In this document: in pieces, positions 1 through 8,880 of the stretch
Numbering within the stretch: position 1 is the first letter of the stretch
Layout of the letters: every line of letters starts with the position of its first letter
Origin: Mesostigma viride
Taxonomy: Eukaryota > Streptophyta > Mesostigmatophyceae > Mesostigmatales > Mesostigmataceae
Assembly (NCBI GenBank): GCA_009746045.1
Contig: RPFO01000050.1
Location: 1,731,223 to 1,795,222, forward strand
Reading direction: 5' to 3'
Length of the DNA stretch: 64,000 nucleotides
Program-made: the position numbers and the translations under genes
The notes under the pieces: model-generated
The model's input: the letters and a program-made list of their open reading frames with translations, nothing else
The model's database searches: none
What the model was told of the DNA's origin: nothing

Positions 1-336
1 GGATGTGAATCTGTGAGTCTTAGTCATTGACTCATCGCCGTCTTCCGTTTTCAAGAATAAAACGTCTTGAAACACTGTTTCGCCTAGAATAAGGGAGGCC
101 GTTTTGTTTATTTGTCCATCAGATGCATTTGTATCGGAAGAGTATACGGAAACGCTTCTACCTCGATACGGAACGCCTCCAGAAGGCATCAGTATGTCTA
201 AGATTTTGGGAGAAGGAATGTACTTCTCGACGCTTGTCCATGACCATTCGTACGGGAAATCTACAATAAAAAGCCCTTCTTGAGACCTCAGTGCTACGAG
301 CGCAGTAGAGGCAGGCGGGGCGTTGTCGGAATCCAT
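1..336 (-). CDS. Hypothetical viral protein, N-terminal 112 residues (runs off window)
   Basis: An ATG at 336 opens a frame without a stop down to the first base, so only the N-terminal 112 residues are in the window. The part seen begins MDSDNAPPAS and has no motif I recognise, no signal peptide and no membrane segment. It is divergent from the DUF5759-like gene, with a 36-base gap holding an AGTATAC sequence that could serve both starts. The length of the uninterrupted frame and the tight divergent spacing support it as real; function unknown. Confidence 0.6.
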   Translation of the reverse strand, partial: MDSDNAPPASTALVALRSQEGLFIVDFPYEWSWTSVEKYIPSPKILDILMPSGGVPYRGRSVSVYSSDTNASDGQINKTASLILGETVFQDVLFLKTEDGDESMTKTHRFTS

Positions 337-372
337 TTATTCCCCAGAATAGTATACAAGAGCGAGAAGTTT

Positions 373-759
373 ATGTCTCGACTAACGGCGAGCAGCGCGT
401 ACGACCTCGTAAAAGCATCACAAGCCGGTTCACGAATTGTTGAGGATAAGATTTCTAGAGCGGTAGAAAACTGCATTCGTTCTACTGCTTCTCAAGGCCA
501 TACGTCCTTGTTGTATGCAGTGCCGACGTACCAGTTCGGGATGCCTATATACGATGTGCAAAAGGTCGTACGGCACGTTGGCAAGTCATTCGCGAAAAAA
601 GGATTTCGTGTAAAAATAGTTGGAACGAGTCATCTATACATGGAGTGGGGAGCGATTCCTAAGAAAAATGCTAATTTAAGTAAACCCAAGCCAGTTCAGT
701 CCCAGCAAGTGTTGGACGCAACTCGCAGAGTTCGATTTAATTTATCAAAACTTTCTTGA
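373..759 (+). CDS. Small conserved NCLDV protein, DUF5759-like
   Basis: The 128-residue protein starts MSRLTASSAYDLVK. It then has a helical segment, a middle block with YAVPTYQFGMPIYDVQ, and a C-terminal KKGFRVKIVG...LYMEW. The order (AYDLV start, YxVPxxxxGxPxYD centre, GFxVxI...W end) matches the small family called DUF5759, common in algal giant viruses and of unknown role; this is recognition by eye. An in-frame codon upstream at 280 would add 31 residues, but the ATG at 373 gives the family-like start and lies about 20 bases after AGTATAC. The 3' end overlaps the convergent membrane-protein gene by 15 bases. Confidence 0.65.
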   Translation: MSRLTASSAYDLVKASQAGSRIVEDKISRAVENCIRSTASQGHTSLLYAVPTYQFGMPIYDVQKVVRHVGKSFAKKGFRVKIVGTSHLYMEWGAIPKKNANLSKPKPVQSQQVLDATRRVRFNLSKLS

Positions 760-1029
760 CTCAATTGCAAGCTCCAACACCCAGAGAAGTACCAATCCTA
801 ATAAAAACGTATTAAAAAACTCCAATGCGCCCATGGGAGAGCATTTCTCCAATCCCAATTGACAGAACGTTTTATTCGCATATGCGCACATCCCTCTTAC
901 AGCCGGAGCCGGCTCTCTATAGTTTACCCCTCCAAACTCGCCCGTTGGGGGTGGTTGGGGTTTCGGAATTGGCGCATAAGCCATTCTCGGGCGATGCCAA
1001 TGAGGATGAACAAGTGCAATCGATGTCAT
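745..1029 (-). CDS. Small single-pass membrane protein
   Basis: 94 residues. The N-terminal half is proline-rich (PIPKPQPPP). The C-terminal third holds one hydrophobic segment, about residues 69-87 (FFNTFLLGLVLLWVLELAI), followed by a short basic tail. The arrangement suggests a tail-anchored protein with the N-terminal part in the cytosol or virion interior. It starts on ATG, lies downstream of the D5 helicase gene on the same strand, and ends inside the 3' end of the convergent DUF5759-like gene. No family recognised. Confidence 0.5.
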   Translation of the reverse strand: MTSIALVHPHWHRPRMAYAPIPKPQPPPTGEFGGVNYREPAPAVRGMCAYANKTFCQLGLEKCSPMGALEFFNTFLLGLVLLWVLELAIESRKF

Positions 1030-1062
1030 GTATTAATTCATATAGCGAGAATAGAATTTACA

Positions 1063-3300
1063 TTATTCTACATCAGGCGGGGTTGCATTCTCGTTCGCGA
1101 AGTCCACGCCATAGAGCCAGAAAGCCCGCTTCTTGGTTGGGCGGTCCGTCCCTTCCTGGTCGAGAGGATACACCTTCCACACCTTCTGGAAGACGAGCTT
1201 GAGCTTAAACTCGGTGAACACGTGCTTGTAGAAGTCCTCTTCGAATACAATCCGGGAACGAGGGTCGCGTTGCCGGTTCCAATCATTAAACCGCTTCTGA
1301 AACTCCTCCCATGGACAGTAGTTGTGGGCCAAGTCCACTTCGACCCAGGACACGTTGTTCAGGAAGGTGTAGAGAGGGTTAGACGCCTCCTGTGCTCGCC
1401 GCCTGCAGTCAATGAACCATTCCGGGAGATGCTCGATCAGCGCGCCCGTGCCCACTTTGCGAACAAGAGAGAGGTATGCGCGGTTGCCCTTGACGATGAT
1501 TCGACCGATGTTGCGCGCGGTTTTCTCTTCCAAGAGCACATCGACGTCACCTTTAGGCTTGTTGTCGAACGGGAAAAGGATGAGACGCCGCGTGATCTGG
1601 TTCGCATTGTCCGCTTGACAAAAAAGCCTGTTGCCGGCGGCCATGAAAGGGGCTTTCCAGATGACACGCGCTGCCCGTTTGTGCTTCTCGGCGAGCGACA
1701 TTGTCTCCCCGCTGACGAGCGAAAGCCAGTCCGACTGCGTGAGCGCCCATTTGTCGTTGAGCTCGTAGCTGACGATGACGTACTTGTCCTTGAGTTGGGC
1801 GAGCCCGAAAAGGGGTTCGATGTTGTTCGAAAGAACTCCCGCTTCCTGCCCGTAGATGCACTCGATGATTCGAACTAGCGTCGATTTCCCCGAACCTGCG
1901 ATGCCTTTCAGGAAGACCATCACTTCAAAACGGTCCATCTCCTTCAGGCTGTACAGCATCCTTCCCACCGCGAGGGCCCAGTAAGGGCGCTGAACATCCT
2001 CGGCGAAATCTTGATCGTCGAGGACAACGCTTACGGACTCGGTGGGGATGTTAAACCAACCACCGTCGTCGAAATCGCCCTTGAACTCGTCGTCCTCGAA
2101 AAGACTCTCGTCCATGTCGACGTCCGCAAAAAAGCGGCAGGCCCCGACGTTCTGCGGCAGCTCGAGGGCGGGATACTTGAAAAATCGGTCCTCGTCCGAC
2201 TTGTAAATCCCGTTCCGGAACGCAAACACGTGCCGGTCACGGGGCACGCAGGCGAAATCCGTCTCCGAAGACGAAATGATCCAGTCCGCGACCCTCTTGC
2301 GTGCGCCTCCATCTCGGCTGGCCAGACCCCAGGCGCCTGTGCGCACGAGGTCGCACTCCTTGCTCACCCATTGCTCAACAGACCCGATTCGCGTCCAGAA
2401 ATGCGTGTCGTGTCCATCCTGCGTGTATTCGCGCTTATAAACGCCGTCATCCGTCTCGTCAACGCCCTTTCGGAGTCCTTGCATACTCCACCGCATCGTC
2501 AACACGAGGATGAGACACTGAAACTCGTTGAGCTGCTTGGGGAGCGACAAGACGCGAGAAATGAGACTCGGAAGGCCTTGCAGATCCTCCGGAGGAAGCT
2601 TGCTCTTGATAGCGCACGAAATACACTCTGCGGTAGAAAACAGGCGCCAGATACACTGATTCATCACAGGGCGGAGGTCCTCTAGAACGCGCTCGTCTAC
2701 GAGCCCGAAGATCAGTGTGACTCGGGTGAGAGAACGCACGTAGCGCGCATCGATGTCGCCGTACAGCGTGATGCCCCCTTCGTCGACGCGTTTCCAGCAG
2801 TCGGCCATGAGATTGTCGTGACGATCTTGACGGTTCGCGAGGTCGAAAATATCCGCTAGCACGTCTTCCATAGAGGCTTTCGCGAGTCCCTCCTCAGCAA
2901 CCTTCACAAGGCGCCGGACCTCGTCGTTTGTCATGGCGCTGATCGTTCCGGCAAAATTTACGAGACCTTCTTCCCCTCCGAGATCTCTCCGGAAACGGAC
3001 ACACTCATCATTGTCGCCACCACCCAAATCCATTCCTGGCTCTTCAGGAGGATGTCTTTGTGTAGGAGGGTATTCGTCATCAGACATCATCGCTCCCGGA
3101 TGCGGCCCTTCGCGTTCAGACACTGGAGCATCGTCCAAAAAGTCCTGGTCTTGCGTGTTAGGGACGTCAACGTTGTCTTCATCCCCGGACTCTTCTTCGC
3201 CGTCTTCATCTTCTGCCTGGTCGTCCAAAAAACGTGATCGTTTTCTGGTGGTGTCCATGGCAGAAAGGCTCTCGCGTGATGACGGCGAGATTTTTTTCAT
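1063..3300 (-). CDS. D5-like SF3 helicase (primase-helicase)
   Basis: 745 residues from the ATG at 3300; a TTG two codons earlier is less likely. The C-terminal third is a superfamily 3 helicase. Walker A is GIAGSGKSTLV near residue 467, Walker B is near KYVIVSYELND, and the AGN sensor motif is near 555 (MAAGNRLF), followed by the RRLILFPFD block. The N-terminal 100 residues are very acidic (DEDGEEESGDED). The centre should hold the D5_N and, in some relatives, an archaeo-eukaryotic primase domain, but I see no clear primase acid motif. D5 proteins unwind DNA at the viral fork and are hallmark NCLDV genes. The frame is intact. Confidence 0.9.
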   Translation of the reverse strand: MKKISPSSRESLSAMDTTRKRSRFLDDQAEDEDGEEESGDEDNVDVPNTQDQDFLDDAPVSEREGPHPGAMMSDDEYPPTQRHPPEEPGMDLGGGDNDECVRFRRDLGGEEGLVNFAGTISAMTNDEVRRLVKVAEEGLAKASMEDVLADIFDLANRQDRHDNLMADCWKRVDEGGITLYGDIDARYVRSLTRVTLIFGLVDERVLEDLRPVMNQCIWRLFSTAECISCAIKSKLPPEDLQGLPSLISRVLSLPKQLNEFQCLILVLTMRWSMQGLRKGVDETDDGVYKREYTQDGHDTHFWTRIGSVEQWVSKECDLVRTGAWGLASRDGGARKRVADWIISSSETDFACVPRDRHVFAFRNGIYKSDEDRFFKYPALELPQNVGACRFFADVDMDESLFEDDEFKGDFDDGGWFNIPTESVSVVLDDQDFAEDVQRPYWALAVGRMLYSLKEMDRFEVMVFLKGIAGSGKSTLVRIIECIYGQEAGVLSNNIEPLFGLAQLKDKYVIVSYELNDKWALTQSDWLSLVSGETMSLAEKHKRAARVIWKAPFMAAGNRLFCQADNANQITRRLILFPFDNKPKGDVDVLLEEKTARNIGRIIVKGNRAYLSLVRKVGTGALIEHLPEWFIDCRRRAQEASNPLYTFLNNVSWVEVDLAHNYCPWEEFQKRFNDWNRQRDPRSRIVFEEDFYKHVFTEFKLKLVFQKVWKVYPLDQEGTDRPTKKRAFWLYGVDFANENATPPDVE

Positions 3301-3444
3301 GACCAACCTTCTTTATCATGCTATTTTTCTATGGGTCATGGTAACGTCTCGGAGTCCGTCCAAAAGTTGGTGACGTCAGAAATATATTGACGAAACAGAG
3401 ATCGCGATTTTTATTAAATGATAGTTTAAGACAGATAATCGTCG

Positions 3445-3702
3445 ATGGATTTTGAAAAGGTAACCCAGATTCTTTCTGCCGTTTGTTCCGTATTCTCAAC
3501 TGCAGGCGGTTACGTTATCATAAACGAGTTTGATATCGAACAGACTTGGGTAAAGCTTTTAGTTCTGTTCAGCGTCACATTTGTAGCATCCAAACGATGG
3601 GAAGTTGCGCTACTGGCTACTTGTATAGTGGTACTTGTTGCTGTCACAGCACCTAATTCAGAGGGTCTCATTGTTCAACAGAAAAAAAAGCTTCAAGGTT
3701 GA
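3445..3702 (+). CDS. Small multi-pass membrane protein
   Basis: 85 residues with a short N-terminal helix (MDFEKVTQIL) and two to three hydrophobic stretches: about 10-28, 37-50 and 55-69 (VALLATCIVVLVAVTA). It ends in a lysine-rich tail (QQKKKLQG). It is preceded by an AT-rich gap and overlaps the convergent gene by ten bases. Small hydrophobic proteins of this size are common in giant-virus inner membranes; the specific role is unknown. Confidence 0.6.
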   Translation: MDFEKVTQILSAVCSVFSTAGGYVIINEFDIEQTWVKLLVLFSVTFVASKRWEVALLATCIVVLVAVTAPNSEGLIVQQKKKLQG

Positions 3703-4775
3703 AGTCTTTGTCCTAACATGGCCCTGTAACCGCCGTGACCATTTGGACGCCCCAAAGTACGCCAGATCATTTTGTCTGCGTCGAAGGCCGCGTGAACCAT
3801 TTTTGCCGATGTTTTTTTCAAAAACGAATTGCGCACACCCAGAAGTCTGCGCTCGTATTTGTCGAGCTGCCTCTTCACGTTTTCCAGGGCGTGCTTTCGA
3901 AACACTTGGAAGTTCGAGAATTGTCCTGTGCGAATGGCGTTGTAATCCGCATTACATGAACGCCGAAGAATGAAGTACAAAGAGTTGCCTTTCATCATCT
4001 TGATGGCCGTGTCCTTCCGGAAATTCGACTTCCGCTTGTTATTCACGTCAGACCTTCCGCGGTCGACGATGCGTTGAACCGAATCCCGACACGTCGCAAG
4101 AACAGGCACGTGACAGACGTACGCGAGTGCCGCAACGCCAGGAGAGCAGCGATACAAGAACCGAACGCGCTGTGCCACGTCCGCTTCGTCATACATGTTC
4201 AGAAAAACCGAAATGCAGAGAAGAAAAAACGAGCCCATATCGATGCCCAGCGCGTCCATCATTATCCAGGCGAGAACTTCGACTCTGCCCGAGTGATCTC
4301 GAACACCGGCCATGTGCGCTGCACGAACTAATGCAGACATCTCCTTGGTATTGTCGGCGTCCGAATCTTCGTTGAGGACACCGAGGATTGTCCTCGCGGC
4401 GTGCAAATGGTCTTCCGAGAACCTAGATTCGACGTCTTCAGAAACACTGGCCTTTGTTACGATGAAAGCGTATGCAACGTCTCTCTCTTTGAATTTCGAG
4501 CATCCGAGAGGAATGCACTCGGACTCGTAAAACAGGTCGAGCTTTGTTTTTAGGGCGACGAGGCAATCTTCCGCGTTGGAGCTCGCGCGTATTGTCTCTT
4601 TCAGTCTCTCGAAATCGCCTGAAAGGTGGTCTCGAATCTTATTCACTCTAAATTCGTGCTCTTTGACTGCCATCGTATATAATGCATCGTTTCCCTTTAA
4701 CGCCTCGGCGACATTGATGACGTCGTCGACAGGAAGCTTGTCGACAACAAGTTGCCACGCCTCTACGGAGTCCAT
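3693..4775 (-). CDS. Hypothetical protein, possible N-terminal F-box-like segment
   Basis: 360 residues from the ATG at 4775. Its first base is the last base of the stop of the upstream RING-type gene (TGATG overlap), so the two are probably co-transcribed. The N-terminus (MDSVEAWQLVVDKLPVDDV) weakly resembles an F-box start; the rest is mostly helical, with several cysteines in the centre (FLYRCSPGVAALAYVC) and a basic C-terminus. No catalytic motif recognised. Pairing with a RING protein would fit a ubiquitin-related role, but this is inference from position. Confidence 0.6.
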   Translation of the reverse strand: MDSVEAWQLVVDKLPVDDVINVAEALKGNDALYTMAVKEHEFRVNKIRDHLSGDFERLKETIRASSNAEDCLVALKTKLDLFYESECIPLGCSKFKERDVAYAFIVTKASVSEDVESRFSEDHLHAARTILGVLNEDSDADNTKEMSALVRAAHMAGVRDHSGRVEVLAWIMMDALGIDMGSFFLLCISVFLNMYDEADVAQRVRFLYRCSPGVAALAYVCHVPVLATCRDSVQRIVDRGRSDVNNKRKSNFRKDTAIKMMKGNSLYFILRRSCNADYNAIRTGQFSNFQVFRKHALENVKRQLDKYERRLLGVRNSFLKKTSAKMVHAAFDADKMIWRTLGRPNGHGGYRAMLGQRLQP

Positions 4776-5641
4776 CAATGTAGCCGCACGTTTTCGATGG
4801 AAATGAAAGAACGAGCAGGGACCTCCGAGCGGTTGGAAGTGTGCGTCACCTCCAAGACGCCGCTTTCGGAAGCAGGTTCTTCTTCCTCGGTGACACCTTC
4901 GTCGCCTTCGTCAGATTCTTCGTCCGATTCTTCTTGCTCCTCGGGCAGTTTTATGTAGTCTTTTCCAGTCTCGCAAAGATCCCAGCGATACGAATTGTTC
5001 TCATTAGCGATCGTCCAGATTCCGTAGTTGATTCGAGCGTTGCTAACGAGCGACTTGCAGGCCTGGGTTGCGAAACAGCACGCTGTCTCGTGTGCGACAA
5101 CGTCGAGTTTCGACCCTACGTGCTTGCATCCACTCCCCTCCAAGAAAAAACGACATGGGAAGTAAGCGCATTCCGCCTTGTGTTGCAGCAAGTCCTTTCT
5201 TTGCACAGAAATTGTGCACCCGTGCGTCTGATTAGGACAAACCACGAGGTCGTGATTACATCCGCCGTTCTTGGAGTGAAGTTGAACTTCATCCGCCGAA
5301 CCTTCGAACGCGCAACCGCGAATCCAGTTCGTGCATTTGCGACGAACCAACGACGTCACCCTACCGAGCGTTACAAGGTGCTCAAATTTGTATCGAGGCC
5401 ACGGGGCGCGGCAGAGAATGCACTTCCCACTTGTGCTTGCCACCAACCCTCCCCTTTGCTTTTGTCTATATACCAAATCCCTCAAACAAGGTTTCTGACA
5501 CACCACCGCCTCGCACTTCCCCCCTTCCGTCCTCGTACGACATTGAAGAGCGACAGGTGACGAAAGCACACCCATGCAAACGTGGCATTGCAAATCTTCT
5601 GCTGATATTTGAATCGTCTTTGACGACTCGGCGTAATCCAT
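4775..5641 (-). CDS. RING/TRAF-type zinc-finger protein (probable E3 ubiquitin ligase-like)
   Basis: 288 residues from the ATG at 5641. A modified RING begins CHVCMGVLSSPVALQC, has a long cysteine-containing insert, and closes with KCILCRAPWP. It is followed by cysteine-histidine fingers of TRAF/Siah type (GCAFEGSADEVQLH, CPNQTHGCTISVQRKDLLQH, and CRFFLEGSGCKHVG...H). RING plus TRAF fingers is typical of Siah- and TRAF-like E3 ligases, which in viruses usually target host proteins. The C-terminus is an acidic stretch (EEQEESDEESDEGDEG). The stop overlaps the start of the downstream gene. Confidence 0.75.
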   Translation of the reverse strand: MDYAESSKTIQISAEDLQCHVCMGVLSSPVALQCRTRTEGGKCEAVVCQKPCLRDLVYRQKQRGGLVASTSGKCILCRAPWPRYKFEHLVTLGRVTSLVRRKCTNWIRGCAFEGSADEVQLHSKNGGCNHDLVVCPNQTHGCTISVQRKDLLQHKAECAYFPCRFFLEGSGCKHVGSKLDVVAHETACCFATQACKSLVSNARINYGIWTIANENNSYRWDLCETGKDYIKLPEEQEESDEESDEGDEGVTEEEEPASESGVLEVTHTSNRSEVPARSFISIENVRLH

Positions 5642-5726
5642 TTTTTGGATAGAGCTACAAGCAGCGGGGGTTTTATTTTGAGACAATAGAACGAACGAGT
5701 TTTTTATTCATTTTAATAGTTCAAAG

Positions 5727-5927
5727 ATGGATTCTTTTTGGCACCCGGAGCACAACAACTTAGCAGTGCTGCCTTGGTCGGGCGAATTTATCGACGCCTA
5801 TGGTTCGTATTACGACCACCCAGAACTAGGTGTTCGTTTTTTTGTGGCTGAAATTCGAGACGAATTCTCTCAATCAGCAGGTTCGGTTTCCTCGACATCC
5901 TCTCCGTCAGCCTCTTCTTCTTCTTGA
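5727..5927 (+). CDS. Small hypothetical protein
   Basis: 66 residues, MDSFWHPEHNN start, aromatic-rich N-terminal 50 residues and a serine-rich tail. An AT-rich promoter-like stretch with TTTTAATAG lies 12-17 bases upstream of the ATG. Its last ~58 bases overlap the 3' end of the convergent coiled-coil gene, and the serine tail is the antisense of that gene's glutamate-rich tail, so the C-terminus may be fortuitous. No family recognised. Confidence 0.4.
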   Translation: MDSFWHPEHNNLAVLPWSGEFIDAYGSYYDHPELGVRFFVAEIRDEFSQSAGSVSSTSSPSASSSS

Positions 5928-6361
5928 TCCATCTCTTCCTCTTCTCCCTCCGTTTCCTTCTCCTTCTTCTGTTTACCGGGACTCTTCTTCTTATTCGAGA
6001 CGCGACACAAAGCCTTGACTTCCTCCACGACAGGAGAAAGTATATGGGAGATGCAAGCCTCCGCTTTCTCCTCGTCGCCATTGAAGAAGGCAATCATCCG
6101 CTCTTGGATGACCTCCTTAAGAGGCACCCGCTTCTTCCGCGTCTTCACAAGAAGCTTGTCATCCCGGCCTGAGATGTTACAAGCGTCAACTCCAGCGCTT
6201 AACATCGCAGTCAAGATGTCACCTTGAAGAGACTTTCTCTTCTTGCGCAAGGGGGCGAGATCCTTCGAAGAAGATTTCAAAGCGTCATCGATCTCAATGA
6301 ACTCAGTTGTCATGGAACGCATCTTGTTTCGCCACCCTTCAAACTCCACCGCTCCATCCAT
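5870..6361 (-). CDS. Hypothetical coiled-coil protein with acidic tail
   Basis: 163 residues. A helical, charged N-terminal 60 residues (FIEIDDALKSSSKDLAPLRK) is followed by LLVKTRKKRVPLKEVIQERM and an ISHILSPVVEEVKALCRVSNKK segment. The tail is low-complexity, lysine- then glutamate-rich. The alternation of short helices and basic patches suggests a nucleic-acid-binding or virion-associated protein, but no named domain is evident. Confidence 0.6.
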   Translation of the reverse strand: MDGAVEFEGWRNKMRSMTTEFIEIDDALKSSSKDLAPLRKKRKSLQGDILTAMLSAGVDACNISGRDDKLLVKTRKKRVPLKEVIQERMIAFFNGDEEKAEACISHILSPVVEEVKALCRVSNKKKSPGKQKKEKETEGEEEEMDQEEEEADGEDVEETEPAD

Positions 6362-6422
6362 TGTACTTGCGTCTCACTTTTTGAGACTATTTAATTACCA
6401 ACGCACAGGGCGAACCTAATTT

Positions 6423-7124
6423 CTACAGAGACGTCAACTCCGAGTTATGGCCTGGCGCGCCATAAAACGTGTTTGGAGCCGGGCGCGTGGATTCACCCGT
6501 CATCCCAAGAGATTGAGTGGAAGTGACCGGGGGCATTGAGAAAGTCTGGATTCCCGAGTCCTCGCCCCACGTCGGAGTCTGATAGCGGGGATCAAACGCC
6601 ATCGTTGGCGGCGGAGTGAACTGCGAGGCAGGAGCCGCGCCGCCGCAAGTACACATTAGACTATCGTCAATCTTGATGCTTCCGAAGGCCCCGGTTGAGG
6701 CAAGATTCATTTGACCGAACATACCGAAATTCATTGGTGCCGGAATGTACTCCCTCAACGTTTGAATACCCTGAAAAGGCAGGTCCTTGCGGTTGCTAGT
6801 CACGGCCAAGACCCCCTCGGACTGCTTGAGCATCGCACTAATGACATCTTCCTTGGTCGGCATTAAGTCCATGGCGAATTGCATTTGAGCGTCGAAACCG
6901 CTCCCGTGCTGCGAAAGACGAGGAGCTGCACGAGTGTCTATACCATAGGCCGTGTCGTACTCGTCCGATGGGATGATTTTCGTTTCGGTACCAAGTTGCT
7001 GGGCGGAACGAAGCGACTCAAATTCAGGGTCAGCGCACAGGTCGGGAAACACTTGAGGGCGCTCACGGGCCCCGATGTAGCTTTCCGAACGGGATGAAGG
7101 AGCGTTGCAATATGAAGTGGACAT
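6423..7124 (-). CDS. Hypothetical protein, possible virion component
   Basis: 233 residues from the ATG at 7124 (MSTSYCNAPSSRSES). A longer frame to 7202 exists, but its extra 26 residues are basic and run into the nuclease gene upstream. The protein is low in charge, rich in Met, Pro, Gly, Thr and Ser, and has repeated Gly-Met-Phe-Gly type stretches (MNFGMFGQMN) with one CTCGG pair. Such composition is common in giant-virus structural proteins; no enzymatic motif is visible. Confidence 0.55.
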   Translation of the reverse strand: MSTSYCNAPSSRSESYIGARERPQVFPDLCADPEFESLRSAQQLGTETKIIPSDEYDTAYGIDTRAAPRLSQHGSGFDAQMQFAMDLMPTKEDVISAMLKQSEGVLAVTSNRKDLPFQGIQTLREYIPAPMNFGMFGQMNLASTGAFGSIKIDDSLMCTCGGAAPASQFTPPPTMAFDPRYQTPTWGEDSGIQTFSMPPVTSTQSLGMTGESTRPAPNTFYGAPGHNSELTSL

Positions 7125-7137
7125 CTTTATCACTATT

Positions 7138-7608
7138 CTAATACAATTTCTTTTGGAACGGATGTACCTCTGGCACTTCCCATTCCGGCGGAGATTCTCC
7201 ATCGTCTTCGCATTCCCATCGCGTTTCGAGTTGGTAACCCAGGCTCAATATTTCGCGTTCTTTTTGTTTTGTACGGACGTAGAGCTCGCCGTTCAGACAC
7301 TTTTTCACAGGGTGAATCGAAAAAAAGTCGTATTTGTCAGGATTTCCGTGCCAGAAGTCTCCGTGGTATTCGAACACCGTAGGAGGACGCGTATCTGTCG
7401 TGAACCCGTCAACTGCGACTTTTCGACCGTTTCGAGTCACGATGAGTTTCTCGCCTTTATTAGCCGCGTGTTGAATCCGTATGCCGCGCTCGGCCTCGAT
7501 GCTCCGAAGCCATTTACTGCACTTTGACTCTCGCTGTTGACGGCATACAGCGATCAATACGAACGTCCTGAAGGCTTGCATTCTACTTGGAGGTTTGGAC
7601 CATTGCAT
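7138..7608 (-). CDS. Vsr-like / PD-(D/E)XK endonuclease-fold protein
   Basis: 156 residues. The core reads VAVDGFTTDT followed by TVFEYHGDFWHGNPDKYD. The acidic D in VDGF, the E-x-HG and the FWHG block are the signature of Vsr-type (very-short-patch repair) nucleases and of similar domains found alone or attached to DNA polymerases in viruses and plasmids. An N-terminal SKWLRSIEAERGI helix is also typical of this group. It probably cleaves or binds damaged or mismatched DNA; substrate is not inferable. The frame is intact and starts on ATG. Confidence 0.7.
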   Translation of the reverse strand: MQWSKPPSRMQAFRTFVLIAVCRQQRESKCSKWLRSIEAERGIRIQHAANKGEKLIVTRNGRKVAVDGFTTDTRPPTVFEYHGDFWHGNPDKYDFFSIHPVKKCLNGELYVRTKQKEREILSLGYQLETRWECEDDGESPPEWEVPEVHPFQKKLY

Positions 7609-7631
7609 TGTGATAAGCTTTTTTTATGTCC

Positions 7632-8066
7632 CTAAGACGCGCACACTTGATCCATTAAAGAGTCTAGAGGCTTCACGACAAAGAAGAAGAGTGTTGCGTA
7701 TACCCCCATAAAACCCGCTATACTGGCGGCGTGAGCGATAATGCCCCAAGACGGGAAATACATTCCGTTGAATCCGGACGTCGAAACGAGCAAGCCCGTG
7801 ATTAAACCGACGACGACTCCGACCGCTAGGAACTTTCGGCCTGTTGGGAATTTTTCTTGATAGTCTCTCGACCAACGCACGGCCGCCAAATTTCCTAGTG
7901 CAAGTGCTATGATGACGAGAAACACGACGTACTCGGTGTGCACGTAACTGACCGTGTTAGATGGCGTGACAAGCGCGCGGATAGCTGCAAGGTAAAGAGG
8001 AAGTACTATTGATACGGGCGCCGCGGATCCCACGGCAAGAGACTTGATAACACTTTCGAGTTGCAT
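7632..8066 (-). CDS. Four-pass membrane protein
   Basis: 144 residues with hydrophobic segments at about 12-32, 46-64, 80-98 and 112-132, separated by short polar loops (RWSRDYQEKFPTGRK). There is no signal peptide and no recognised family. Small polytopic proteins of this kind are frequent in NCLDV and likely reside in the virion membrane. An AT-rich gap with TTATTATTAG precedes the ATG. Confidence 0.6.
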   Translation of the reverse strand: MQLESVIKSLAVGSAAPVSIVLPLYLAAIRALVTPSNTVSYVHTEYVVFLVIIALALGNLAAVRWSRDYQEKFPTGRKFLAVGVVVGLITGLLVSTSGFNGMYFPSWGIIAHAASIAGFMGVYATLFFFVVKPLDSLMDQVCAS

Positions 8067-8108
8067 CCGTTTATTATTAGCAATTGAAATAATAATCAGT
8101 ACAAAAGA

Positions 8109-8828
8109 TCACTCGTCCATTTCGCGCAACCGCCTCGATTCGGGCTCCTCATCAGACCCAATCGCTCTGTCAATGAAACAGTAACCGTCAGGCATTCTGC
8201 TCGAGGGGAAAAACTGGAGAGACTGCACGACAGGCGTGCAACCGTACTGCTTGTCCATGAACCACATACGAGACACCTCGAGAATGGCTTGGACCTCGCA
8301 TCCTTTCTGGACATCGGCGTAGGTGACAGGACGCCTCTCTTCGTCGAAAAATCGGCACTGAAAGTGGTTGTCGCGGAAAGGAACATTGCACTTCAGAGTG
8401 GGAGGATACTCTGATTTCTTTGAGGGTTTGATCGCCGACGTGTAGAGTTCTTCGACAAGCTCTAAGCTCATCCTCTTCCCAAACCATTCCATACACTTTT
8501 GGTGGGACTGGCGCTTGTTTTGGTCGTCCAGAGCGACCCAAATGTTGTAAAAAAGATTGTTATCAGTTCCTTCGCTCGTGTAGCCGTCGAAAGACAGGTC
8601 GAGAGTATACTTTTTGTCCCCTTGGCCGCTCTTGGGCTCAAAACAGCTGATCCCGAATGGCGCTCGCATGCGAGGTGTTTGGATGCGCACAGGAGTGCCG
8701 TCGTTCACATAGGAAAGGTAAGCGGACAAGGCTCCAGGTCCAGATTGACCTCTTCCTGTGCGTTTCGGGTCTTTGTAAATCACTTTAGCCGGGTCAAAGT
8801 CGTCAAAGAGGACGATTGTAGAAGCCAT
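8109..8828 (-). CDS. Conserved NCLDV hypothetical protein (DUF5871-like)
   Basis: 239 residues from the ATG at 8828 (MASTIVLFDDFDP). The block PRMRAPFGISCFE...KYTLDLSFDG, then NLFYNIWVALDD, WFGKRM and LKCNVPFRD, is a pattern I associate with a conserved, uncharacterised giant-virus family (DUF5871 type); the name is a by-eye assignment. Beta-rich and soluble; a single-strand DNA-binding role has crossed my mind but is not shown. A TATA-like ATAAAA lies about 50 bases upstream of the ATG, as in two other genes here. Confidence 0.6.
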   Translation of the reverse strand: MASTIVLFDDFDPAKVIYKDPKRTGRGQSGPGALSAYLSYVNDGTPVRIQTPRMRAPFGISCFEPKSGQGDKKYTLDLSFDGYTSEGTDNNLFYNIWVALDDQNKRQSHQKCMEWFGKRMSLELVEELYTSAIKPSKKSEYPPTLKCNVPFRDNHFQCRFFDEERRPVTYADVQKGCEVQAILEVSRMWFMDKQYGCTPVVQSLQFFPSSRMPDGYCFIDRAIGSDEEPESRRLREMDE

Positions 8829-8874
8829 GGCGGAAGATGGCAAGGTCGCTTGGCGAGGTCACTACTGTCTCGGC

Positions 8875-8880
8875 TTTTAT
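8875..8880 (-). promoter_or_regulatory. TATA-like element upstream of the DUF5871-like gene
   Basis: On the minus strand the bases read ATAAAA inside GCATAAAAGCC, about 50 bases before the ATG at 8828. The position resembles the TATA boxes 59 and 61 bases before the SET and zinc-protein genes at 14093 and 37354. Confidence 0.35.

Noticed and set aside
859-1878. 340-codon plus-strand frame opposite the D5 gene
   Set aside because: It is the shadow of the helicase gene; the minus frame has Walker motifs and the plus frame has none.
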